The notes beneath the pieces were generated by a model that did not search any database, was not told the origin of the DNA, and was given only the letters and a program-made list of their open reading frames with translations. Both the position numbers and the translations under genes were made by a program. A stretch of DNA of 6,276 nucleotides, taken from an uncultured Lachnospiraceae bacterium. GTDB taxonomy: Bacteria > Bacillota > Clostridia > Lachnospirales > Lachnospiraceae. Position 1 is the first letter of the stretch; every line of letters starts with the position of its first letter. The stretch covers positions 1 to 6,276 of the forward strand of contig CATZYB010000147.1 of NCBI GenBank assembly GCA_958426095.1. The letters run 5' to 3'. Of this stretch, positions 1-5,694 are shown piece after piece.

Positions 1-4
1 TAAG

Positions 5-117
5 TTAGTTGTAAATTATATCGTGATTCACGATTTCTGTTGTTCTGTCATCTGATCTACCAGTTGAAGAAACATATTTTCTGTTTGCACGTGAATATCA
101 GCAAGATAAATTTTCAA
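5..117 (-). pseudogene. tnpV remnant: internally deleted, frameshifted transposon protein fragment
   Basis: Read on the minus strand, positions 117 to about 47 encode a fragment containing YLADIHVQTENMF followed by LQLVDQM. It resembles the middle part of TnpV proteins as I remember them (pattern YLADID-Q-EEMF--LV-QMAE). That frame stops at 30-28. In another frame, positions 46 to 5 encode RTTEIVNHDIIYN and a stop, which resembles the TnpV C-terminus (pattern NRATEIVN-ELIY). The segment normally lying between these two parts is missing, and the N-terminal half is absent: an in-frame stop lies at 120-118 and there is no ribosome binding site. I read this as a decayed copy that lost its start, suffered an internal deletion of roughly 25 codons and changed frame at the junction. 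TnpV accompanies mobile elements in Firmicutes; its role is poorly defined. The matches are from memory, so the call is moderately confident. Confidence 0.6.
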
Positions 118-148
118 TTATTCCGGCTGACTACAAAGCTCAAAAGAT

Positions 149-170
149 AAGCTACTTCTTTATGTAGCTT
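149..170 (-). terminator. Hairpin after the 176-559 gene, probable terminator
   Basis: A perfect 7-bp inverted repeat (AAGCTAC at 149-155 and GTAGCTT at 164-170) has an 8-base loop. It lies 5 bases beyond the stop codon of the leftward gene. On the minus strand the stem is followed by ATCTTTTG, a short imperfect U-tract. Position and direction fit a modest intrinsic terminator separating this gene from the tnpV remnant. Confidence 0.5.
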
Positions 171-175
171 CTCCC

Positions 176-559
176 TTAAGCGTCCTTTTTTGATGCGGAA
201 TCTTCTGTTTCGGAAGATTTGCTTCCGGTAGTTTTATTATTTTCGACAAGTTCACGGGCAACATCAAATGGATGCTGTTTCCGGTAGATACGTTCCTTCT
301 GAGCTTCAATTTTAGCGGCCTGGGCCCGTTCGATGGCCTCATATTCTGGACTGCCAGGGCGAGGCGCATTGGATTTTTCACGGTAGGCCATGAAAAACAT
401 AACTGTTGCTAAGAGGGCGATGATCAGAAGGAGAAAATCAACTTTACCCTTAGAAGCAAAATAACCTAAAATGACAGTGATGATGAGACATACAACGGTT
501 AATATTTTCAGAATTACCAGCCACTGTTCATATTTTTTTAATTTGGTTTCTGTATCCAT
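176..559 (-). CDS. Small two-helix membrane protein of unknown function
   Basis: A 127-residue protein I do not recognise. Residues 14-34 and 41-59 are two hydrophobic stretches joined by a short loop (ASKGKVD), so it is probably a hairpin in the cytoplasmic membrane. The first 13 residues are charged. Residues 60-127 are a long hydrophilic tail with PRPGSPEYEAIERAQ, a Lys/Glu/Gln-rich helical stretch (about 74-96) and a low-complexity Ser/Glu/Lys end. Basic residues outside both helices suggest that both termini are cytoplasmic. The start at 559-557 has only a weak, distant GTAGG/AGGAAA upstream (571-581), but a strong promoter sits just beyond it at 597-625, which supports transcription from here. 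It is the only gene of its transcript in view and is divergent from cca. No enzymatic motif is visible. A small accessory membrane protein is all that can be claimed. Confidence 0.75.
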   Translation of the reverse strand: MDTETKLKKYEQWLVILKILTVVCLIITVILGYFASKGKVDFLLLIIALLATVMFFMAYREKSNAPRPGSPEYEAIERAQAAKIEAQKERIYRKQHPFDVARELVENNKTTGSKSSETEDSASKKDA

Positions 560-596
560 GACATATCAAACCTACTTTCCTGTAACTTTAGGTAAT

Positions 597-625
597 ATTA
601 TAAGCCATAAAAACGAAATCTTCAA
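597..625 (-). promoter_or_regulatory. Sigma-A-type promoter for the 176-559 gene
   Basis: On the minus strand there is TTGAAG (625-620), a 17-base spacer and a consensus TATAAT (602-597). Transcription would begin near 590, giving a leader of about 30 bases before the ATG at 559. This is one of the best promoter matches in the window. Confidence 0.7.
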
Positions 626-659
626 TAGATAAATATTTGACAAATATGGGAGAAAAGTA

Positions 660-688
660 TTCCCTGAACGGTTCTGAAATGTTAAAAT
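660..688 (+). promoter_or_regulatory. Probable extended -10 promoter of cca
   Basis: TGTTAAAAT at 680-688 has the TGn extension plus a TAAAAT -10 box. The -35 position, 17 bases upstream, is only TTCCCT (660-665). A perfect TTGACA also occurs at 637-642, but no good -10 box lies at the right distance from it. With the extended -10, transcription would start near 695. That makes the in-frame ATG at 697 essentially leaderless and favours the ATG at 718 for cca. Confidence 0.4.
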
Positions 689-717
689 AGTTCTATATGA
701 TAGATGGGGTGGGGCAG

Positions 718-2088
718 ATGAAGATGTATATTCCGAGTAAAGCGGCCGAGATCATCCGGGAATTGGCTGCGAATGGTTTTGAAGCATATGCAGTAGGAGG
801 ATGTGTCCGGGACAGTATTTTGGGTCGGGAACCCGAGGACTGGGACATTACGACATCTGCCAGGCCGGAGCAGGTAAAGCAGATTTTTTCCCGTACTGTA
901 GATACGGGAATTGAGCATGGCACAGTGACCGTGTTGATGGATAAAGATGCTTTTGAGGTGACGACCTATCGGGTGGATGGGGAATATGAAGATCATCGTC
1001 ATCCGAAGGAAGTAACATTTACGGCCAGTCTGGAAGAGGATTTGAAGCGGCGGGATTTTACGATCAACGCGATGGCCTATAACCCGGAAACCGGGCTGGT
1101 GGATATATTTCACGGTATGGAGGACCTGGAGCGGAAAGTCATCCGCTGTGTGGGAAATCCGGGAGAGCGGTTTGATGAGGATGCGTTAAGAATTCTCCGG
1201 GCCATTCGTTTTTCGGCCCAGCTTGGTTTTTCCATCGACGAGGCCACAAAAGCGGCCATGTCGGAACGGGTGGAAGCGCTGAGAGAAGTCAGCGCCGAGC
1301 GTATTCGGGTGGAACTTGTCAAACTTCTTGTATCGAACCATCCGGAGCGTATTCGGGAGGCCTATGCGCTTGGAATTACCCGGGTCATTTTGCCCGAATA
1401 TGACGGTATCGTCGGTGTGGCCCAGCATACGCCGAATCATATTTATGATGTGGAAGAACATACATTGATCGCACTGAAAAATATCGATGCAGAACCGGTA
1501 CTTCGGCTGACAATGCTGTTTCATGACTTTGGAAAGCCTGTCGTGAAAAAGACGGATGGCGGTCGGGATATATTTTATAAGCATCCGGAAGTCAGTGCAG
1601 AAATGTGCCGAAAGATCATGCGGCGGTTAAAATTTGATAATCATACCTTAGAAAAAGTCTATCGGTTGGTCAAATGGCACGGATTAAAATATCTGCCGAA
1701 TGATGTCAGCGTGCGGCGGGCTTTAAACCGGGTTGGAAAAGATATATTTGAAGAATTCATTAAAGTACAGAGGGCGGATATCTCGGCAAAAAATCCGTCG
1801 GTGGTGCCGAAAAAGATGAAACAGTTGGAAGAGAAGGAGAACATATACAGGAAAATCCTTCGTCGGGGAGACTGTTTTGAGGTAAAAATGCTGTCTGTGA
1901 ACGGTAAAGACCTGATTCAGGCAGGCATTCCGCAGGGGCCGATTCTCGGCGCAGTGTTGGAGCGGCTGGTGGAGCTGGTCATTGACAGTCCGGAGCTGAA
2001 TGAAAAAGGAAAACTTTTGGAACTGGCCGGACAGGTACAAAAGGACCCGACGATTTTTAATGAAAAGGAATATTTCTTTGAAAAATAA
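718..2088 (+). CDS. cca: CCA tRNA nucleotidyltransferase with HD domain
   Basis: This class II nucleotidyltransferase adds or repairs the 3'-terminal CCA of tRNAs from CTP and ATP in the cytoplasm. With the start at 718 it has 456 residues. The head domain shows GG at 27-28, RD at 31-32 and the metal-binding EDWD (D41, D43). RRDFTINAMA (111-120) follows, then the base-recognition EDALR (154-158) and ERIRVE (194-199). An HD domain follows with MLFHDFGKP (H269, D270) and a KHP histidine (H289), and the tail (about 392-435) is conserved-looking. The length fits HD-containing clostridial enzymes; the HD part may act as a phosphatase or phosphodiesterase, as in E. coli Cca. I prefer 718 over the ATG at 697 because GGGGTGGGG (704-712) lies before 718, residues before it look non-conserved, and the likely transcription start is near 695. 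A CC-adding-only enzyme cannot be excluded from the motifs. The gene is monocistronic and ends in a shared terminator. Confidence 0.93.
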   Translation: MKMYIPSKAAEIIRELAANGFEAYAVGGCVRDSILGREPEDWDITTSARPEQVKQIFSRTVDTGIEHGTVTVLMDKDAFEVTTYRVDGEYEDHRHPKEVTFTASLEEDLKRRDFTINAMAYNPETGLVDIFHGMEDLERKVIRCVGNPGERFDEDALRILRAIRFSAQLGFSIDEATKAAMSERVEALREVSAERIRVELVKLLVSNHPERIREAYALGITRVILPEYDGIVGVAQHTPNHIYDVEEHTLIALKNIDAEPVLRLTMLFHDFGKPVVKKTDGGRDIFYKHPEVSAEMCRKIMRRLKFDNHTLEKVYRLVKWHGLKYLPNDVSVRRALNRVGKDIFEEFIKVQRADISAKNPSVVPKKMKQLEEKENIYRKILRRGDCFEVKMLSVNGKDLIQAGIPQGPILGAVLERLVELVIDSPELNEKGKLLELAGQVQKDPTIFNEKEYFFEK

Positions 2089-2132
2089 AAATAAGATGGT
2101 ATTGTTGGTGCAATACCATCTTATTTTTATTT
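2083..2132. terminator. Symmetric bidirectional terminator between cca and the 2127-2597 gene
   Basis: A perfect 22-bp inverted repeat (2083-2104 with 2111-2132) encloses a 6-base loop, TTGGTG. The inner half of the stem is mixed sequence (GATGGTATTG paired with CAATACCATC). The outer half is A-tract on one side and T-tract on the other, so either strand gives a hairpin followed by U residues. It ends both convergent transcripts. The stop codon of cca (2086-2088) and that of the facing gene (2129-2127) lie inside the stem and pair with each other. Confidence 0.93.
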
Positions 2133-2597
2133 GCCGGAAATTTTGTTTTTCATTCTCTGGAAGAACCCAACTTTTGGCGGTGCGGACAATGCCGGACCAC
2201 GCAGGCTCTTCACGCTTAAAATGTACATACCGCTGACCATGGCTTTTACTTCCTGTTTTACAGGGATTAAGTCATAAATTTTTTCATCGGCAATAAGGGT
2301 CATGATTCTAGGTCCAACCTTTGCTTTTACAATCGGCACCTTTGAGCGTCGATAAAGCTTTGGGGTGGAATCTATGACAATTTTTGGCAGGCCAGATTCA
2401 GTCAGCTTCATTTTCTTTTTGTCAATGACCAGCATGGTCATCGGCTGTGCGGCAGCTTCAATCTGCTGCTGTGCAGCTTCTGCTTTTTTCTGCTGCTTGT
2501 TTCCCCAGAATGTAAGAAATGCCAGGGCAGCCACTAAGACCACGAGGACGACAATCAGAACTATGGCCGGTGTAGACAAAAGTGCAACGGGTATCAT
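2127..2597 (-). CDS. Single-helix membrane-anchored protein of unknown function
   Basis: A 156-residue protein I cannot name, though its C-terminal domain resembles uncharacterised Lachnospiraceae proteins I remember. Residues 11-31 form one very hydrophobic helix rich in Val and Leu. It is followed at once by WGNKQQKKAEAAQQQIEAAAQ, a basic then Ala/Gln-rich, coiled-coil-like linker (33-51). The positive charges after the helix suggest the C-terminal part faces the cytoplasm. Residues 53-132 look like a compact domain, with VIDKKKMKLTESGLPKIVID, then VPIVKAKVGPR and alternating hydrophobic residues suggestive of beta strands. The tail is basic (FFQRMKNKISGK). The start is set at 2597 by a strong AAGGAGG at 2613-2607. 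A longer reading from 2642 would begin upstream of the predicted transcription start, so I reject it. The gene has its own promoter at 2633-2661, is downstream of plsC on the same strand, and converges on cca. Confidence 0.85.
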   Translation of the reverse strand: MIPVALLSTPAIVLIVVLVVLVAALAFLTFWGNKQQKKAEAAQQQIEAAAQPMTMLVIDKKKMKLTESGLPKIVIDSTPKLYRRSKVPIVKAKVGPRIMTLIADEKIYDLIPVKQEVKAMVSGMYILSVKSLRGPALSAPPKVGFFQRMKNKISGK

Positions 2598-2606
2598 CGT
2601 CTGTTT

Positions 2607-2613
2607 CCTCCTT
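2607..2613 (-). promoter_or_regulatory. Ribosome binding site fixing the start at 2597
   Basis: AAGGAGG on the minus strand lies 9 bases before the ATG at 2597. It decides against the in-frame upstream ATG at 2642, which has no such site. Confidence 0.85.
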
Positions 2614-2632
2614 AAAATTTCAGTCCTTGTCA

Positions 2633-2661
2633 ATTGTACCATGCTTTGGTTTAAAAATGAA
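2633..2661 (-). promoter_or_regulatory. Extended -10 promoter of the 2127-2597 gene
   Basis: On the minus strand, TGGTACAAT (2641-2633) is an extended -10 box. TTCATT at 2661-2656 sits 17 bases upstream as a weak -35. Transcription would start near 2626, giving a leader of about 30 bases that contains the AAGGAGG ribosome binding site. Confidence 0.55.
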
Positions 2662-2684
2662 TAGCAAAAATGAAAGAATTTGGA

Positions 2685-3404
2685 TTATTTTTCATTCAGC
2701 ATGGTACGGATTTGCTCCTGAACTGTCGTTCCAAGGCACTTTTTATCGGCCGGACTTAATTCGGATACAAAAATCGGAGTTCCAAAACGGATAGATACGG
2801 TTTGTTTTTTTACCATCGGAATATGTGTCTCAAAAATGTTTTCTGTGTTTTGGATGGCTACCGGGACGATCGGACAGCCGGTTTTTGTAGCGATCTTAAA
2901 GCCGCCTTCTTTGAACGGGATCATTTCTTTACCAAGACCGCGTGTGCCTTCCGGAAATAAAAATATCGATGTTCCGGATTTGATCAGATCAATGCAGGTG
3001 AGTATTGTTTTTAAGCCTTCACGAACATTTTCCCGGTCCAGGAACTGGCAGTTAATGTAACGCATCCAACGGCTGATGCACGGGACTTTTTCCATTTCTT
3101 TTTTGGAGACAAAGCCGGTATTGTTTTTCACCAGCGTATAACAGGTTGGAATATCATAGTAACTCCGGTGATTGGCCACGTAAAGGACCGGAGTATCTTC
3201 CGGTACATTTTCCTGTCCTTCAACCACAAGCTTTGTTCCGCTGGCCCATAATACCATCTTAAATCCCCAAACGACAAAACTCTGGGAAACAGTTGCCTTT
3301 TTCGCCGGACTGAAATGGCCGATAATATTGACGACCAGATACATTGGCAGGCTGATAACAGAGAACAGAAGTAAAAATATAATAACGCAGATAAAACGGA
3401 TCAT
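2685..3404 (-). CDS. plsC: 1-acyl-sn-glycerol-3-phosphate acyltransferase (PlsC family)
   Basis: This enzyme transfers an acyl group to the sn-2 position of lysophosphatidic acid to make phosphatidic acid, the precursor of membrane phospholipids, at the cytoplasmic membrane. The 239-residue length is typical. An N-terminal hydrophobic segment (about 4-28) anchors it. The four LPLAT motifs are in order: NHRSYYD (78-84, catalytic H79 and D84), FLDREN (121-126, R124), FPEGTRG (150-156) and PIVPVAIQ (178-185). The start at 3404 has GAGGAGGT at 3421-3414, 9 bases away, inside the end of malQ. Its ATG overlaps the malQ stop as ATGA, so translation is probably coupled to malQ. No strong terminator follows the stop. 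A related lysophospholipid acyltransferase with another acceptor is possible, but the PlsC fold is clear. Confidence 0.92.
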   Translation of the reverse strand: MIRFICVIIFLLLFSVISLPMYLVVNIIGHFSPAKKATVSQSFVVWGFKMVLWASGTKLVVEGQENVPEDTPVLYVANHRSYYDIPTCYTLVKNNTGFVSKKEMEKVPCISRWMRYINCQFLDRENVREGLKTILTCIDLIKSGTSIFLFPEGTRGLGKEMIPFKEGGFKIATKTGCPIVPVAIQNTENIFETHIPMVKKQTVSIRFGTPIFVSELSPADKKCLGTTVQEQIRTMLNEK

Positions 3405-4948
3405 GGGCGATGCACCTCCTCAGATTCGGTCGCCGGGGTCTGGTTGCGTCCGTACAGTTCGGACAGTTCTTTTAAATAGGCGGCCGTGCCCGTATTCAGT
3501 TGTTTCTGAAGATAGCGCCAGGCCCAGTTGCCCTGGCCGATTCCAGGGGTGTTCATGCGGCTGGAACTGTCCAGACCAAAAACATCCTGAAGAGGGAAAA
3601 GGACATAGCGGGCGACGGAACCCAGAGCCAGCCGAATAAAATCCCAATGAACATTGCTGCCGTCACAGCTTAAATAGCGGCGCACCTTATCCTGGGATTC
3701 GGGAGAAGCCTGACGATACCAGCCCTGGGTCGTATCATTATCGTGAGTACCTGTGTAACAGACACAATTCTCGTTATAATTGTAAGGCAGATAGTCATTA
3801 TCCTTGATATCGTCAAAGGCAAATTGGAGGATTTTCATGCCGGGAAGTCCATAATCATCCCTGAGAGCTTCCACGGCCGGAGTGATCACGCCCAAATCTT
3901 CGGCGATGATTGGCAGTGGACCGTCGAAAGCTTCAAGAATATGATCAAAAAAGTCTTTTCCCGGACCTTTTTTCCACTGGCCATTGATAGCAGTTTCCTC
4001 ACCGTAAGGGACGGCCCAGTAAGCTTCAAAACCACGGAAATGGTCGATACGCAGTAAATCTGTCAAAGTCAGTTGATGACGTATTCGGGCGATCCACCAT
4101 TGGTAATGCGTTTTTTTATGAGCGTCCCAGTCATAGAGGGGATTTCCCCAGAGCTGTCCGGTAGCGCTGAAATAATCCGGCGGGACTCCGGCGACTGCCG
4201 TTGGATAACCCTCTTCATCCAGTTGGAAAAGTTCTTTATTTGCCCATACATCCGCACTGTCCGGTGAAACAAAAATAGGAATATCACCGATGATCTCAAT
4301 GCCGTTTGAGTGGGCGTAAACTTTGAGTTCTTCCCACTGTTTAAAGAAAATGTATTGAATGAAACGGTAATAATCAATGGATGTTTTTAATTCGGCCATA
4401 GCTTCAGCCCTGGCGGCCATTGTCGGAAATTTATATTTTTCTTCCCATTCGGTCCAGGATTTGCCGTCGTGGGCGTCTTTCAGCGCCATAAAAAGAGCAT
4501 AATCCACCAGCCAGAAAGCATTCTTTTCACAGAAGGCACGGAATTCATCCAGCAATAAAATAATCGGCGTGTGTTGAAAATTTACATAGGCTTTTTTTAA
4601 AAGGCCGGTTTTATATTCAATGAGCGGTCCGTAGTCGATATGCTTTTCATCCCATTCCGGCGCATCCTTTACGTCTTCTTCGGTCAGTAATTCCCATTCG
4701 ATCAATTTCTCGGGACTGATGATCAGGGGCTGACCGGCAAAGGAGGAAAATGATTGATACGGAGAGTCGCCGAAGCCGGTCGGACCTAATGGCAGGCATT
4801 GCCAGAGTGTCTGTCCGGCATCTTTTAAAAAGCCGATGAAATCATAAGCACCCTTTCCAAGGTCGCCGATTCCAAAAGGTCCCGGAAAGGAAGTCGGATG
4901 AACAAGAATTCCGCTTTGACGGGATTTGATATTTTTCTTTTGTACCAT
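3401..4948 (-). CDS. malQ: 4-alpha-glucanotransferase (amylomaltase)
   Basis: A cytoplasmic GH77 enzyme that moves alpha-1,4-glucan segments between maltooligosaccharides, used in maltodextrin and glycogen metabolism. With the start at 4948 it has 515 residues, the normal family size. It opens with the hallmark SGILVHPTSFPGPFGIGDLG (12-31). DIPIFVSPDSADVWAN (222-237) and GVPPDYFSATGQLWGNPLYDW (254-274) follow. The nucleophile is D302 in RIDHFRG, the acid/base is E350 in IIAEDLG, and the transition-state Asp is D403 in GTHDND. RMNTPG (464-469) is near the end. I chose 4948 because GGAGGT lies at 4964-4959 and relatives start close to this point. An in-frame ATG at 5008 would add 20 residues without resemblance to the family, though it overlaps the stop of the upstream peptidase gene. 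malQ is followed by plsC with a 4-base overlap. Confidence 0.95.
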   Translation of the reverse strand: MVQKKNIKSRQSGILVHPTSFPGPFGIGDLGKGAYDFIGFLKDAGQTLWQCLPLGPTGFGDSPYQSFSSFAGQPLIISPEKLIEWELLTEEDVKDAPEWDEKHIDYGPLIEYKTGLLKKAYVNFQHTPIILLLDEFRAFCEKNAFWLVDYALFMALKDAHDGKSWTEWEEKYKFPTMAARAEAMAELKTSIDYYRFIQYIFFKQWEELKVYAHSNGIEIIGDIPIFVSPDSADVWANKELFQLDEEGYPTAVAGVPPDYFSATGQLWGNPLYDWDAHKKTHYQWWIARIRHQLTLTDLLRIDHFRGFEAYWAVPYGEETAINGQWKKGPGKDFFDHILEAFDGPLPIIAEDLGVITPAVEALRDDYGLPGMKILQFAFDDIKDNDYLPYNYNENCVCYTGTHDNDTTQGWYRQASPESQDKVRRYLSCDGSNVHWDFIRLALGSVARYVLFPLQDVFGLDSSSRMNTPGIGQGNWAWRYLQKQLNTGTAAYLKELSELYGRNQTPATESEEVHRP

Positions 4949-4958
4949 AGGAAACGAT

Positions 4959-4964
4959 ACCTCC
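4959..4964 (-). promoter_or_regulatory. Ribosome binding site deciding the malQ start
   Basis: GGAGGT on the minus strand lies 10 bases before the ATG at 4948. The alternative ATG at 5008 has no comparable site. Confidence 0.75.
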
Positions 4965-4985
4965 AATATAAAAACTCTATATTCT

Positions 4986-5015
4986 ATCATACACGATTTG
5001 TATGTCATAATGCAA
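4986..5015 (-). promoter_or_regulatory. Possible internal promoter of malQ-plsC
   Basis: On the minus strand there is TTGCAT (5015-5010), an 18-base spacer and TATGAT (4991-4986). An overlapping alternative is ATGACA (5008-5003) with 16 bases to TAGAAT (4986-4981). The -35 lies in the last codons of the peptidase gene. This would allow malQ-plsC to be expressed separately from that gene. If it is used, the ATG at 5008 is not in the transcript. Confidence 0.4.
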
Positions 5016-5583
5016 GAAGCTGATAATATTCTTCCAGCGTCAAACCTTCCCTTTTTAAATATGCGGCCAGATTTTTACCGACATAGCGAAAATGCCATGG
5101 TTCATAGGCATATCCGGTAATGTTTTCTTTCCCGGCGGGATAGCGCAGGATAAAACCGTAAGCCGGGGCGTTTTCGCGGAGCCATTTTCCCTCCGGAGTG
5201 TTTTCAAAATCTGTTGTCAGTGCGGAGCGGATCGAAGGGGCAGATATATCCATGGCAAGGCCGGTCTGATGTTCGCTGGTTCCGGGGCGGGCAGAATAAA
5301 GGGAAGTAAGGGCCTCGCCTTTGACTGCCAGATTTTGTTCATAAATATCTTTCTGACGTTCATAGGAACGATAACCGGAGACGCCGATAAGGTTCAGACC
5401 CTCGGACTGTGCGTCACGGAACATATTTTCCAGGGCGCGGGCCGCAGGTTCCCGCATATAGTTGCGGGGATCGTCACCAATATAGGCAAAGGGAACATTT
5501 ACCGGAACCAGGTCTGAGGGTACATAATCTTCGGCCAGGGGATGGGATTTATTAACAAGTATGCCCAAATAATCACTATTCAT
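5005..5583 (-). CDS. M15-family D-Ala-D-Ala-type carboxypeptidase, VanY/VanXY-like, no signal peptide
   Basis: A zinc peptidase of the VanY/VanXY family (Pfam VanY type), expected to remove a terminal D-Ala from peptidoglycan stem peptides or precursors, or to cut the D-Ala-D-Ala dipeptide. It has 192 residues. SGYRS (69-73, R72) is the substrate-binding arginine region. SEHQTGLAMD (103-112) gives zinc ligands H105 and D112. EPWHFRYVG (161-169) gives the catalytic E161 and zinc ligand H164. The N-terminus (MNSDYLGILVNKSHPL) is hydrophilic, with no signal peptide or membrane helix, and an in-frame stop lies just upstream, so no export signal was missed. Size and the YGFILRYP...EPWHFRYVG region recall VanXY-type enzymes, which act in the cytoplasm. 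No van ligase or racemase gene is nearby. An L,D-carboxypeptidase (LdcB-like) role is possible. The ribosome binding site is modest (AGGTGA, 5593-5588). malQ follows after 56 bases with no terminator, so they may be co-transcribed. Confidence 0.88.
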   Translation of the reverse strand: MNSDYLGILVNKSHPLAEDYVPSDLVPVNVPFAYIGDDPRNYMREPAARALENMFRDAQSEGLNLIGVSGYRSYERQKDIYEQNLAVKGEALTSLYSARPGTSEHQTGLAMDISAPSIRSALTTDFENTPEGKWLRENAPAYGFILRYPAGKENITGYAYEPWHFRYVGKNLAAYLKREGLTLEEYYQLLAL

Positions 5584-5694
5584 AAAATCACCTGAAGGAA
5601 CTTTAGTTTAATCTATGTAAAAAAGATGGGAAGGTGCGGAACCTTACTGTGAAAATAAGCATATCATAATCGTGAACAATGATGGGAGGCGCTT
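5584..5694. other. Divergent intergenic region, promoters not clearly resolved
   Basis: These 111 bases separate two divergently transcribed genes and must hold both their promoters, but I see no convincing sigma-A pair on either strand. A short hairpin (AAGGT 5631-5635, ACCTT 5641-5645) is probably too small to matter. On the plus strand, CATATCATA at 5660-5668, with AACC 16 bases upstream, loosely fits a sporulation mother-cell (sigma-K-type) promoter. Confidence 0.35.

Noticed and set aside
15..34. TATAAT on the minus strand (20-15) next to the perfect inverted repeat ATCGTG-ATT-CACGAT (20-34), resembling a promoter with an operator
   Set aside because: Both lie in the part that reads as the TnpV C-terminus (EIVNHDII), which explains the sequence. 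No -35 box is found at a proper distance.
637..642. Perfect TTGACA upstream of cca as a -35 box
   Set aside because: At 16-18 bases spacing the -10 position reads ATTCCC, TTCCCT or TCCCTG, none acceptable. The extended -10 at 680-688 is preferred.
697..717. In-frame upstream ATG at 697 adding 7 residues to Cca
   Set aside because: It has no ribosome binding site, sits at about the predicted transcription start, and the GGGGTGGGG before 718 better fits initiation there.
1110..1584. Overlapping minus-strand open frames within cca, and similar frames opposite malQ, plsC and the M15 gene
   Set aside because: They are antisense to genes with clear catalytic motifs, have no ribosome binding sites and show no recognisable protein features.
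2598..2642. 15-residue N-terminal extension of the 2127-2597 protein
   Set aside because: It begins upstream of the likely transcription start and spans the AAGGAGG ribosome binding site of the ATG at 2597.
2669..2696. AT-only-like 7-bp inverted repeat around the plsC stop (AATGAAA / TTTCATT), possible terminator
   Set aside because: The stem is A/T-rich with a long 14-base loop, and one arm lies in coding sequence. It is too weak to call a terminator.
4965..4983. AATATA/TATATT mini-hairpin beside the malQ ribosome binding site
   Set aside because: Six A-T pairs with a 7-base loop are unlikely to be stable enough to regulate translation.
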